From Acidobacteriota bacterium (GTDB lineage: Bacteria; Acidobacteriota; Terriglobia; UBA7540): 16,241 bases of DNA. Below are positions 1 through 6,631 of this stretch, piece after piece. The notes under the pieces are model-generated. The model was not told the origin of the DNA and searched no databases. It saw nothing but the letters and a program-made list of their open reading frames with translations. The stretch is taken from positions 1 through 16,241 of the forward strand of contig JAKAWN010000121.1 in NCBI GenBank assembly GCA_021827245.1, read 5' to 3'. A program made the position numbers and the translations under genes. Numbering within the stretch: position 1 is the first letter of the stretch; the number at the start of each line of letters is the position of its first letter.

Positions 1-2
1 CT

Positions 3-566
3 ATCAAGGCCGCTGAAGTTGACCGACTGAAGGCTTTGCTGAATTTCAAAGCGCGCGCACCCTTCGGAAGCATTGCGGCGCAGGTGATCGCCGCAAGCCC
101 GGAAGATGGTTCGAAGGCGGTCGTCATCGATCGCGGCGAGGATGCGGGCCTCAAAGTTGACATGCCCGTGATCACGCCGGAGGGGGTTGTCGGCAAGATT
201 GCGGCCGTCTATCCGCACACTGCACAGGTTCTCTTGATCACGGACCCCACGTGCGGGGTTGGCTGTTTTTTGGAAAAGAGCCGCATTCAAGGGATTCTGA
301 AGGGGGGCGGGCAGGACGGTTGCTACTTGCACTACGTGATGGACGACCAAAAAGTACCCACTGGAGAGGCTGTCATCACCTCCGGTCTTGACCAGGTTTA
401 TCCGAAGGGCTTGCTGGTGGGGTACGTTGTCCGCGCCCAGGAAGGCAACATTTACCAGCGGATTGCCGTCAAGCCTGCCGCCTCTCTTGATCGGCTTGAA
501 GATGTGCTGATCCTTCTGAGGTCCTCCTCGGAGCCAGCGGAAGCTTCAAACCAGGGGCGCCCTTGA
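3..566 (+). CDS. mreC: Rod shape-determining protein MreC, C-terminal part (5' truncated by window edge)
   Basis: MreC is a bitopic inner-membrane protein whose periplasmic beta-domain scaffolds the elongasome (MreB, MreD, PBP2, RodA). The reading frame is open to the left edge: the first visible codons encode a heptad-like stretch (AAEVDRLKALLNF), which fits the end of the family's coiled coil. After it comes the conserved beta-barrel region with the patterns DRGEDAGLKVDMPV, GVVGKIAAVYPHTAQVLLITDP and VITSGLDQVYPKGLLVG, followed by a short Ser/Glu/Ala-rich tail. The N-terminal membrane anchor lies outside the window. The TTG at 36 is internal and not a start. mreD follows on the same strand, as expected for an mre operon. 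The match is clear from the motifs. Confidence 0.93.
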   Translation: MKAAEVDRLKALLNFKARAPFGSIAAQVIAASPEDGSKAVVIDRGEDAGLKVDMPVITPEGVVGKIAAVYPHTAQVLLITDPTCGVGCFLEKSRIQGILKGGGQDGCYLHYVMDDQKVPTGEAVITSGLDQVYPKGLLVGYVVRAQEGNIYQRIAVKPAASLDRLEDVLILLRSSSEPAEASNQGRP

Positions 567-682
567 GACTGGCTCCGTACTCGTCTCCGTGATTTCAGCA
601 ATCGCATAACTCACGGCAGAAACGCTGCGTGCCTCTCGGTTCCCGACCGAGACACACGGGCAAGCCATCACGACTGGATGAA

Positions 683-1195
683 ATGGACGTCTATCGCCAC
701 AGACCCAAGGAAGCTTATCGAACCCACCCTGCGATATTGTTGCTTGTCGTGTTTGCCAGCTTATTGCTGGAAGTCACTCTTCCGCCAGTATTCCCTCTCG
801 CCCGGCTGTTCCAGTTTCCGCTGCTGGTCACGATCTATTTCTCAATGATCAGGGAGAATCAAATCTTTGGCACGCTCTTTGGAACCAGCGTGGGAATTCT
901 TGAAGACGCCATGTCTCATGGCTTTCTGGGGCAAATGGGCATGGCGAAGGCTCTGGTGGGATACCTGGCGGCAACGGCCGGCCTGAAGCTCGAGTTCGAC
1001 AACCTGCTTGTCAGAGCGCTTTTGATAGGGTCACTTGTGTTCGTGCACAATAGCTTTATTTACCTCCTTACCCATCAAATACTCGGACTGCCCGCTCCCT
1101 TCGCGCCCCTCCATATTGCAACGAGCACTGTCGTGAACATTGCCCTCGGCGTGATCTTGTTTCCCATCTTTGACCGTCTCAAGAAGCGGGATTAA
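683..1195 (+). CDS. mreD: Rod shape-determining protein MreD
   Basis: Small polytopic inner-membrane protein of the elongasome, acting with MreC. From the ATG at 683 it is about 170 residues, a usual MreD length. It has a basic N-terminus (YRHRPKEAYRTHP) and then about five hydrophobic segments, starting with AILLLVVFASLLLEVTLP. The segment FGTLFGTSVGILEDAMSHGFLGQMGMAKALVGYL carries the typical MreD pattern (G-x-x-x-D, G-x-x-A). An in-frame GTG at 629 would add 18 polar residues; neither start has a convincing ribosome binding site, and I prefer 683 because of its distance to the first membrane segment. mrdA (PBP2) and rodA, which often follow mreCD, are absent here; a pseudogene comes next. 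A weak 6-bp hairpin (1200-1221) lies directly after the stop. Confidence 0.88.
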   Translation: MDVYRHRPKEAYRTHPAILLLVVFASLLLEVTLPPVFPLARLFQFPLLVTIYFSMIRENQIFGTLFGTSVGILEDAMSHGFLGQMGMAKALVGYLAATAGLKLEFDNLLVRALLIGSLVFVHNSFIYLLTHQILGLPAPFAPLHIATSTVVNIALGVILFPIFDRLKKRD

Positions 1196-1328
1196 GGTTC
1201 TTTTGTCAGTGGTATCAAAAGCATAACGACCCCAGAAAGGCATGCTTGCGCTGTAAGCGTTCCGGGTTCCCAATAGGATCGTCGGCACAGGAATCTTGTG
1301 GTAAAGTGCGGGAGGGCTGGAGGCGTCA

Positions 1329-2150
1329 ATGTTTACAGCTACGAAGGATTCAATTCTTCCGACGACGGTGACCGGATCGTTCCCACGTCCTCGCTGGTTT
1401 GACGTCTGCTTGTGGGGCCGCGCGATGGATACCTGCGTGCTCGATGTGCGTTTCCGCGAGAAGTTCCAGGATGCCATGTCGGTGGTGATCAGTGACCAGG
1501 AGCGAGCCGGACTCGACGTTCTTGTGCACGGCGACTTCCACGTGGATGAGGATCTGGCGGGCCGCACCTGGCATCATTACCCGCCCGGGGACGCTTCTGA
1601 ATGAGATTTAAACGGGCTGGAGTTGGCCCCATGTAGTGGACAAGATCGAGTATCGCCCGCTCGACTATCCCAAAATCTGGCGTATCGCACAGGGGAAAAC
1701 CCCAAAGCCCGTCAGGTTCGGCACCTGCTGCTCGCAGGTAATGGGACTCTTTCTCGATAATCACCCACCGAAATACAAAGACAAGAGGGAAGTCATCTGG
1801 GACATGGCGGAGACCATGAACAAGGAGTTGCTGGGGTTGCGGGACGCGGGCTGCCGGTGCATCCAATCCGAGGGGCCGACCTTCCACTTTATGGCGAATA
1901 CTTTTGGCAAGGACGACGAAGAAATCCGGTTCCTGATGGACGCCTTCAACCGCGAGTTCCAAGGCCTCGACGACGTGGAACTCTGGGTTCACGCGTGCTG
2001 GGGCAATCCGAACATGCAACGCGCCATGGAAGATACGAGCTATGCGAACTCGGCCTGCCGACTACATACGTGCCTGCGGCTGACCCTGCCTTCCAGATTG
2101 ACGTCGTCCCCGGCCGGGACGCCGCCCGCGCCAGGGGTAGCCAAGAATAA
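1329..2150 (+). pseudogene. Decayed cobalamin-independent methionine synthase (MetE C-terminal-like, COG0620) pseudogene
   Basis: Three pieces of one MetE-like methyltransferase lie in shifting frames. Piece 1 (1329-about 1590) starts at ATG 1329 with ILPTTVTGSFPRPRWFD and VLVHGDFHVDEDLAGRTWHHYPPG. Piece 2 (about 1591-2052) is one frame over: it encodes TLLNEI, then a TAA at 1609-1611 where I expect Tyr, then TGWSWPHVVDKIEYRPLDYP, RFGTCCSQV and WVHACWGNPNMQRAMEDTSYANS. Piece 3 (2046-2150) shifts frame again and encodes ELGLPTTYVPAADPAFQIDV, which fits my recollection of the family's C-terminus. Total coding content is about 270 residues against roughly 370 or more in the family, so about 100 codons are missing, mostly between pieces 2 and 3. 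The GTG at 1636 is not a start, because homology runs upstream of it. Family members are zinc methyltransferases acting on homocysteine or coenzyme M-like thiols. The product is not expected to function. Confidence 0.82.
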
Positions 2151-2169
2151 TCCGTCTTCCTTTGCTGCA

Positions 2170-2191
2170 GTGCCGGGCCTCCGTCCGGCAC
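2170..2191. repeat. Inverted repeat / hairpin after the pseudogene
   Basis: GTGCCGG (2170-2176) and CCGGCAC (2185-2191) form a perfect 7-bp stem with an 8-nt loop, 20 bp after the last pseudogene stop. There is no T-tract, so terminator activity is uncertain. Confidence 0.45.
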
Positions 2192-2508
2192 ATACCCTAA
2201 CTTCAGCTTGAAGGCCAGCGCTTCAAGACCCAAAACGCGTCTTCCCCCAGCAAGAATCCATGTACTTCTTTCCAGGAAAGTGCTAGAGTGCACCCACGGG
2301 GTAGTCATAAAAGATCCAGGCAGGTTGCATCTCAGTGGGGTAGGTGCCTGATGAAGCCGACATACCAGTCGTTAATCATTCGATATCAAACTGAAATTAA
2401 TTCTCTCTCGATGGCCGGATTCCTTGCAGTACGTCCGACCGCGACGAACGGCACGACGGAGGTATGTGCTCTCAACCGCCACGTGTAGCTGGTGAGAGGA
2501 TAACTTGG

Positions 2509-2535
2509 CCGGCCCGCGAGCCTTATCGCGGCCGG
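2509..2535. repeat. GC-rich inverted repeat with a 10-bp stem
   Basis: CCGGCC-C-GCGA (2509-2519) pairs with TCGC-GGCCGG (2526-2535), leaving one bulged C and the loop GCCTTA. It lies about 170 bp before the start of the GIDE-family gene. A short GGCG-CTT-CGCC stem follows at about 2538. Its role is unknown. Confidence 0.5.
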
Positions 2536-2705
2536 GGGGCGCTTCGCCAGTTGGGGCGGAATAGTGTAGTGCAAAGCTGTTTCTAAAATCTGGGGTTTCC
2601 TGTAGTCAAAAGAAAAGCTGAGGCCTTCAGCGGGCAGGCTGAGCTATCTGCCCGAGCGGAAAACACCGGTCCGCATTGCTGGGGTCCGCTCCTGGAGCTA
2701 TCGCC

Positions 2706-3845
2706 ATGGCGCAAGACGACAACCTCGCAGTTTATGCATTGCTCGGATTCGGATTGGGTATTTACACCTTTATTAAGGGATTTCGTCAATTCCGGAATTA
2801 CCTGCTGATCGCCGACACGCCGGAGATCCCCATTCGCAGTGTGCCCATGGGCTTTGTGCAGGTCCACGGGAAAGCCCAGGGTGAAAAGACGGTTCCGTCC
2901 CCCTTGACCCACACGCCATGCCTTCTGTACAAGGTGGTCATTGAGCGCTGGAAAACAGAATCGGACGGCCATGGAGGACACTGGTCGCACCACCGCACGG
3001 ATGTGGACGGTCTCCCATTCCACCTTGTTGATGGGACCGGCAAAATCCTCGTGGACGCGCATGGCGCGGAACTTGATCTGCCGCAAACCGCGCGTTGTGA
3101 TGCCGGCAGAGGCGTAAGCGCGGCCACAGGCGTGGCAGCCACTGAGCAGGAGCTGCTGAAATACGTTACCCAGGCGGACGCGCACTGGGCCGGAAGCTTG
3201 TTCGAACGCGGATTGAAGTACGTGGGGCCGCTCCAGGATTCCGCCAAGGAACGGCAACGGCAGGTTCTGATGGAAGTGTTCCAGAACACGCCCGGTTCTC
3301 CGACGTTCTTGAGCGGAATGGCAACGATGATGGCCCCGAAAATCAGGCAACGTCTTGAATCCATGGGGCCGCAATCCGACCCTCAGCATGAAGAGGCGCG
3401 GCAAACCATGCTCCACGCGCTCCAGCACCCGCCCGGAAGCCCGGAGTTCCTGGAAGGCGTGCAACGCGCGGAGCAGTTGGCCGACGGGCCGAACTCAACC
3501 TTGAAGGTGAGCACGCTGATGCAGGCTTTCGGTGGGGCTGAGGGAACCAGCGGCGGTATGTTCAGCGCTGCCAGCGGCCGCTATCGCCTGACGGAATACT
3601 GCCTGGTACCTGACGGCGTTTACGACGTTAGCGGTACCTGCGTGGAGAATCCCCATCCGCAGGACCCGAACGATCGGAACCTGATCGTCAAGGGTGCTAC
3701 TGAAAAAGAGTTCCTCATCTCGTCCAAGCCGGAAAAGCAGCTTGAAAGCAGCCTTAAAAAACGTGCCTTGCTGATGGTCTTTGGCGGCGCGGCCCTTTCA
3801 GTAGCTTGCATGGCTATTCTGCTGGCGAAGCTTGGATTGTTGTGA
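2706..3845 (+). CDS. GIDE-domain membrane protein (E3 ubiquitin ligase-like family, bacterial)
   Basis: The 379-residue product has a membrane segment near each end (about 7-26 and 355-378). The outer regions match the GIDE fold: residues 41-120 include SVPMGFVQVHGKA, SPLTHTPCLLYKVVIERWK and GLPFHLVDGTGKILVD, and residues 291-346 include YRLTEYCLVPDGVYDVSGTC and NLIVKGATEKEFLIS. A long insert (about 130-285) separates the two halves and carries a near-duplicate motif (187-205 and 234-252, both with PGSPxFLxG). Eukaryotic relatives (MUL1/MAPL) carry a RING domain; none is present, so ubiquitin ligase activity is not implied and the bacterial function is unknown. Start choice: ATG 2706 is preceded by GGAG (2694-2697); the TTG at 2676 is less likely. 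The gene precedes a secreted DUF3617 protein on the same strand, 107 bp away. Confidence 0.78.
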   Translation: MAQDDNLAVYALLGFGLGIYTFIKGFRQFRNYLLIADTPEIPIRSVPMGFVQVHGKAQGEKTVPSPLTHTPCLLYKVVIERWKTESDGHGGHWSHHRTDVDGLPFHLVDGTGKILVDAHGAELDLPQTARCDAGRGVSAATGVAATEQELLKYVTQADAHWAGSLFERGLKYVGPLQDSAKERQRQVLMEVFQNTPGSPTFLSGMATMMAPKIRQRLESMGPQSDPQHEEARQTMLHALQHPPGSPEFLEGVQRAEQLADGPNSTLKVSTLMQAFGGAEGTSGGMFSAASGRYRLTEYCLVPDGVYDVSGTCVENPHPQDPNDRNLIVKGATEKEFLISSKPEKQLESSLKKRALLMVFGGAALSVACMAILLAKLGLL

Positions 3846-3952
3846 GCGGGGTTCGGCGGCGGGGCTGGCGCCCGCGGCGGCAGCCGATGCCTGAATGTGT
3901 GGGGAACAACGAGGGGAGTTTGGGCTTGAACGTACTTTTTGAGGAGGAATGA

Positions 3953-4480
3953 ATGCGAAAGATAGTTCTTTGGAGTTTGACTTGTTTGTCGGCGTCGATT
4001 CTTCTGGCGGCGGAAAAATATCAGCCGCTCAACGTGAAGACTGGCAGATGGGAAACGAAATCTGTCACCACCGTCAGCGGGGCTCCGCCCATCCCGCAGG
4101 AAACGCTGGAAAAGATGACCCCCGAACAGCGCGCCCGGTTTGAAGCTGCAATGGGCAAGATGGCCTCCGGAACGCCCGTGACACGGACGCACAGGGACTG
4201 CCTGACCAAGGAGCGGTTACAAAAGGATCCGTTCAATGACAGGAAGTCGTGCAAGGAGACCGTCCTCACCTCAACGGGTAGCAAGATGGAGATCCATGAG
4301 GTGTGCACCGAGGAAGAAGGGACATTTGACTCGAAGGTCCGCATCGAGGCTTCCGATTCCGAAAACGTCAAAGGTTGGGTGCAAGCGACCGTCACCGGCG
4401 GAGGTAGAACCATGAACGTCAACGGTACGTTCACCTCCAAGTGGCTCGGCGCGGCCTGCTCGGACAAGGACGAGAAATAG
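3953..4480 (+). CDS. Secreted DUF3617-family protein
   Basis: A 175-residue protein with an N-terminal signal peptide (MRKIVLWSLTCLSASILLAA, cleavage probably after Ala20, before EKYQPL), so probably periplasmic. The opening of the mature part, LNVKTGRWETKSV, and the Cys pattern (HRDCLT, RKSCKET, HEVCTEE, AACSDK), together with the closing motif VNGTFTSKWLGAAC, are typical of DUF3617. The family has no established biochemical function. Between the halves lies a charged helical segment (PQETLEKMTPEQRARFEAAMGKM). A strong ribosome binding site (GAGGAGG, 3941-3947) supports ATG 3953. The neighbouring downstream gene is convergent, leaving about 90 bp between the stops with no clear terminator. 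Confidence 0.85.
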   Translation: MRKIVLWSLTCLSASILLAAEKYQPLNVKTGRWETKSVTTVSGAPPIPQETLEKMTPEQRARFEAAMGKMASGTPVTRTHRDCLTKERLQKDPFNDRKSCKETVLTSTGSKMEIHEVCTEEEGTFDSKVRIEASDSENVKGWVQATVTGGGRTMNVNGTFTSKWLGAACSDKDEK

Positions 4481-4571
4481 CAGACGCGACCGGCTGGCTC
4501 TCGCACGGCTTGCCTGAAACTGTAAATTCGGTGTTCTTATCGTCCCGTTCTTCCCGGTGCGCAGGTACAGC

Positions 4572-5714
4572 TCAGGGCATGGGATGCTGGGCGAGACTGG
4601 CGTTGGGAACGAGTTGCTGGTAGACGGCGTTGGGGATGGGGGAATTCCAGTGGCCAGTGGCTTTGGCGAATCCGACCAGCCCGAGAAACAGCAGAGCGAT
4701 TCCAACGGCCATGGCCCAGGCGGGCACGTGATTTCTTTTCCTTTTTGATTCCGTCCTCAACTGCAACATTTGGGGCAACGACATACCGAGCGCGCCCTCG
4801 GCCGGACAGACGGCCACGCATGCCATGCAGCCCGTGCACTCCGCTGAGCGAACGCTGGCCAGCTTGTCCACGGGTAGCGACGATGGGCAGGCCCAGGTGC
4901 ACTTGGCGCAATCGATGCACGCCTCAGCGTTCCGCCGGATGCGGAGCGGGCTGGCTAGGGAGACCATGCCAAGCAGCGCTCCGTAGGGGCAGAGATAACG
5001 ACACCAGAAATTCTGCACAAACAATGAAGCCACAACCAGCAGGCCGATCACCATCATCCCTGTTACTCCCAGGAAGCGGAAGAAATTGAGCATCTTGACG
5101 GCGGCGATCAGCCCGTAAGGGGTGTGCATGAAACTCGATATGGCCTCCGCTGACATGCCGGCGACGGCCCAGACGAAGAATCCCAGCAGCAGATACTTGA
5201 GCCCCCGCAGGGGAATATCCAGCCCGGACGGCAGGCGGAAATTGCGCCGGAAAAGCTTGCGGCCCGCACGCCAAAGATATTCGGAGATTGTTCCCACCGG
5301 GCAGAACCAACTGCAGAACGCCTTGCAGAACAGCAAGGCCATGGAAAGAAAGGCCAGCAGCAGAAACATGGCCGCGGGATGGATCGCCGGAATGTGGCCC
5401 GTGGTGAGCCAGTACTTGAGGTTCATCAGCCCGGCGATAGGCAGCCATCCTTCCACACCCGCAGGCCGCGCGATGGATATCGGCGAGCCTGCTACCTCAA
5501 ACTGCCGGACCCAGAGGTAGAACTGGCCGCCCAGCCAGACGTTCATCAGCAGGAAAACGATCTGAAAGCCTCGCCGGAACTGCTGGGAATAGTCGGCCCT
5601 GCGGCGGCGGACCAGCTTCTTCTTCAATCTCCGGGGCATGGCTTGCGGCCCGGTCGGTTCGATCGGGATGAGCGGGGCCGATGTTGCCTTTCCAGGATGG
5701 ATCTGGATTCCCAT
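4572..5714 (-). CDS. Polytopic 4Fe-4S ferredoxin-type membrane protein (NapH/NosR C-terminal-like, COG0348)
   Basis: The 380-residue product has a basic N-terminal stretch (residues 28-40), then about six membrane helices. Two membrane-embedded Cys motifs sit at C130/C134/C138-P (CKAFCSWFCPVG) and C238/C242-P (CRYLCPYG). Two classical 4Fe-4S motifs follow: C266-x2-C269-x2-C272-x3-C276-P and C293-x2-C296-x2-C299-x3-C303-P. A final helix is near 333-350. Relatives (NapH, NosR C-terminus, MauN, CcoG) move electrons from the quinol pool to periplasmic or membrane partners. No nap, nos or nor gene is adjacent, so the partner is unknown. The ATG at 5714 is preferred; the frame stays open to 6143, but the added sequence has no family character and contains the FNR-like operator region. 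Those operators suggest induction by low oxygen or NO. Confidence 0.85.
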   Translation of the reverse strand: MGIQIHPGKATSAPLIPIEPTGPQAMPRRLKKKLVRRRRADYSQQFRRGFQIVFLLMNVWLGGQFYLWVRQFEVAGSPISIARPAGVEGWLPIAGLMNLKYWLTTGHIPAIHPAAMFLLLAFLSMALLFCKAFCSWFCPVGTISEYLWRAGRKLFRRNFRLPSGLDIPLRGLKYLLLGFFVWAVAGMSAEAISSFMHTPYGLIAAVKMLNFFRFLGVTGMMVIGLLVVASLFVQNFWCRYLCPYGALLGMVSLASPLRIRRNAEACIDCAKCTWACPSSLPVDKLASVRSAECTGCMACVAVCPAEGALGMSLPQMLQLRTESKRKRNHVPAWAMAVGIALLFLGLVGFAKATGHWNSPIPNAVYQQLVPNASLAQHPMP

Positions 5715-5733
5715 AGCGTGTCCGTAAGAGAAA

Positions 5734-5739
5734 AGGGTA
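5734..5739 (-). promoter_or_regulatory. Possible -10 element of the 4Fe-4S protein gene
   Basis: On the minus strand TACCCT (TAnnnT pattern) lies here. A start site near 5727 would place the centre of the nearest FNR-like dyad about 42 bp upstream, the spacing known for class II FNR/CRP activation. The leader would then be only about 13 nt. This is inferred from spacing and consensus alone. Confidence 0.3.
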
Positions 5740-5763
5740 GGGGACGGGCAGGGTTGCAGGATA

Positions 5764-5821
5764 TGACTTTTATCACGCAGTAAAGAGTGATGTTGATCAC
5801 ATAAAGGTATGACGTTTGTCA
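5764..5821 (-). promoter_or_regulatory. Three tandem FNR/DNR/CRP-family dyads upstream of the 4Fe-4S protein gene
   Basis: Three 12-bp dyads fit the pattern TGAY-N4-RTCA: TGAC-TTTT-ATCA (5764-5775), TGAT-GTTG-ATCA (5788-5799) and TGAC-GTTT-GTCA (5810-5821). Their starts are 24 and 22 bp apart, about two helical turns, which puts them on the same face of the DNA. The known FNR core is TTGAT-N4-ATCAA, and NnrR/DNR-type regulators use similar dyads. All three lie 50-107 bp upstream of the start codon at 5714. No regulator gene of this family is in the window. Confidence 0.6.
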
Positions 5822-6052
5822 CATCATTGGCGCAGTCGCAGGCGTAGCTTGAAAACGTACCATTCCAGCGGATGGCATTGCGGAATGGAAAATCGGATGG
5901 CCAAGTCCCTGAAGCGGCTCGGCGGGTAGGCAAGGGCGAGCGTTGTAAGGGTGCAGTGGCGGATGGGAATCCCTGACCGAAATCTGTCCCCACGCACAGC
6001 CTGCGGCAGGCCGAAAAGGTTGTGCGGCCGCGCCGGGCACTGTGCATCCGGA

Positions 6053-6070
6053 ATGCGGTGACGACCGCAT
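6053..6070. repeat. Perfect 7-bp hairpin with tetraloop
   Basis: ATGCGGT (6053-6059) pairs with ACCGCAT (6064-6070) around GACG; GA and TTC outside the stem can extend it across a small bulge. It lies 28 bp before the A7T6 tract. The lack of an immediate T-run argues against a simple terminator. Confidence 0.45.
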
Positions 6071-6097
6071 GATTCAAGGTGCCGGGCGACTTCGAGC

Positions 6098-6174
6098 AAA
6101 AAAATTTTTTATAGCTGTAACCACATTTTTTTACTTGCGTCAATACCTATATGTAGTGGTAGAGTATCCACTAC
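6098..6174 (+). promoter_or_regulatory. Promoter/operator region of the two-gene AAA+ unit: A-tracts plus inverted repeat
   Basis: A7T6 (6098-6110) and T7 (6126-6132) form phased A-tracts, a feature of curved DNA and UP elements. They are followed by TTGCGT (6135-6140), CTATAT (6148-6153) and a perfect inverted repeat GTAGTGG-N8-CCACTAC (6153-6174) that ends 16 bp before the ATG at 6191. A GTGG copy directly after it (CCAC-TAC-GTGG) adds a second overlapping dyad. The exact -35/-10 pair cannot be fixed by eye. The dyad's position would suit a repressor blocking polymerase. Confidence 0.4.
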
Positions 6175-6190
6175 GTGGTGAAGATGCCCA

Positions 6191-6613
6191 ATGGCTTTTA
6201 TTAGAAAGAGAGGACAGTCGTATTACCTGGTTCACAATGTGCGGGAGGACGGCCGAGTGCGCCAGATTCATCTGGCCAATCTGGGCCGCCGGCCGCGCAT
6301 CAGCGACGATGTAATTCGGGGAGTGACTTCCCGCCATCCTTTCATGGAAATTGACTGGAAGGGACTAAGGAAGAAGGCTTCCCATGAGCTGGTTCAACCT
6401 TTCGAGAACGACTCCCGCCAACTGCGGGACTTGCTCGCCAGCATTCGCAACCTCCATCTTGATATTGGTGACCTCCATTTGCCGGTTCTCGCTATGACGC
6501 ACGATCGTGAGCTGGTCGGGCAATTGACTTCGAGCCTGAAGTTGCTTCGCACCACTCTGGACGTTAAGTTGAATCAACTGCGTCGGGGAAGAGTACAGCC
6601 TTACGGAAGGTAG
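6191..6613 (+). CDS. Hypothetical protein, possible partner of the downstream AAA+ ATPase
   Basis: I do not recognise a named family. The 140-residue product begins MAFIRKRGQSYYLVHNVRED, a basic beta-hairpin-like opening that recalls the N-termini of some transposase- and integrase-type proteins, then GRVRQIHLANLGRRP. From about residue 68 onward it is predicted helical with leucine-rich heptad-like spacing (RQLRDLLASIRNLHLDIGDL and ELVGQLTSSLKLLRTTLDVKL), so a coiled coil or oligomerisation helix is likely. It has no signal peptide, membrane segment or Cys motif. The gene ends 18 bp before an AAA+ ATPase that has its own good ribosome binding site, and shares its promoter region. The ATPase lacks an N-domain, so an adaptor or substrate-recruiting role is my inference. 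The ribosome binding site of this gene is weak (GTGAAG). Confidence 0.6.
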   Translation: MAFIRKRGQSYYLVHNVREDGRVRQIHLANLGRRPRISDDVIRGVTSRHPFMEIDWKGLRKKASHELVQPFENDSRQLRDLLASIRNLHLDIGDLHLPVLAMTHDRELVGQLTSSLKLLRTTLDVKLNQLRRGRVQPYGR

Positions 6614-6631
6614 GGCAGGGAGGACAATAGG

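Larger units (their letters stand above)
2151..2705. other. 555-bp stretch without a supportable gene; contains hairpins
   Basis: Open frames here are short, lack family-like motifs and look like chance. The stretch holds three inverted repeats: a 7-bp stem at 2170-2191 (GTGCCGG/CCGGCAC), a 13-bp palindrome at 2268-2280 (CTTTCCAGGAAAG), and a longer stem with one bulged C at 2509-2535. None is followed by a T-run. The region around 2375-2410 is AT-richer than its surroundings and could hold a promoter, but I see no good -35/-10 pair. It may be eroded sequence left behind by the neighbouring pseudogene. Confidence 0.5.
5822..6190. other. Gene-free divergent intergenic region between the 4Fe-4S gene and the AAA+ unit
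   Basis: With the operator stretch before it, about 475 bp separate the two divergent genes. No convincing coding sequence is seen; the open minus-strand frame across it has no family character. Contents from left to right are: a bulged inverted repeat CCATTCC/GGAATGG (5860-5888), a short CCTGC-G-GCAGG palindrome (5999-6010) shared with the sequence after dxs, a strong hairpin (6053-6070), A-tracts (6098-6132) and an inverted repeat next to the start codon (6153-6174). Confidence 0.5.

Noticed and set aside
1200..1221. CTTTTG/CAAAAG inverted repeat after mreD as a terminator
   Set aside because: Only six AT-rich pairs with a 10-nt loop and no T-run after it; too weak to call.
1031..1567. 178-aa minus-strand open frame
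   Set aside because: It overlaps mreD and the pseudogene antisense and shows no recognisable motif.
1636..2211. Separate gene starting at GTG 1636
   Set aside because: Homology to the MetE-like family runs upstream of this codon (TGWSWPHV) and breaks at 2052; it is a pseudogene fragment.
2288..2574. Short open frames on both strands in the gene-free stretch
   Set aside because: No motifs, no ribosome binding site and no coding-like composition.
2583..3464. 293-aa minus-strand open frame
   Set aside because: Antisense to the GIDE-family gene, whose motifs and ribosome binding site are convincing; a GC-rich shadow frame.
4572..6143. 523-aa minus-strand frame as the full length of the 4Fe-4S protein
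   Set aside because: The extra N-terminal 140 or so residues have no family character, overlap the operator array and are followed by a normal start at ATG 5714.
6184..6204. Six-codon frame (MPNGFY) overlapping the start of the 140-aa gene
   Set aside because: Could be a leader peptide but has no ribosome binding site of its own; probably chance.
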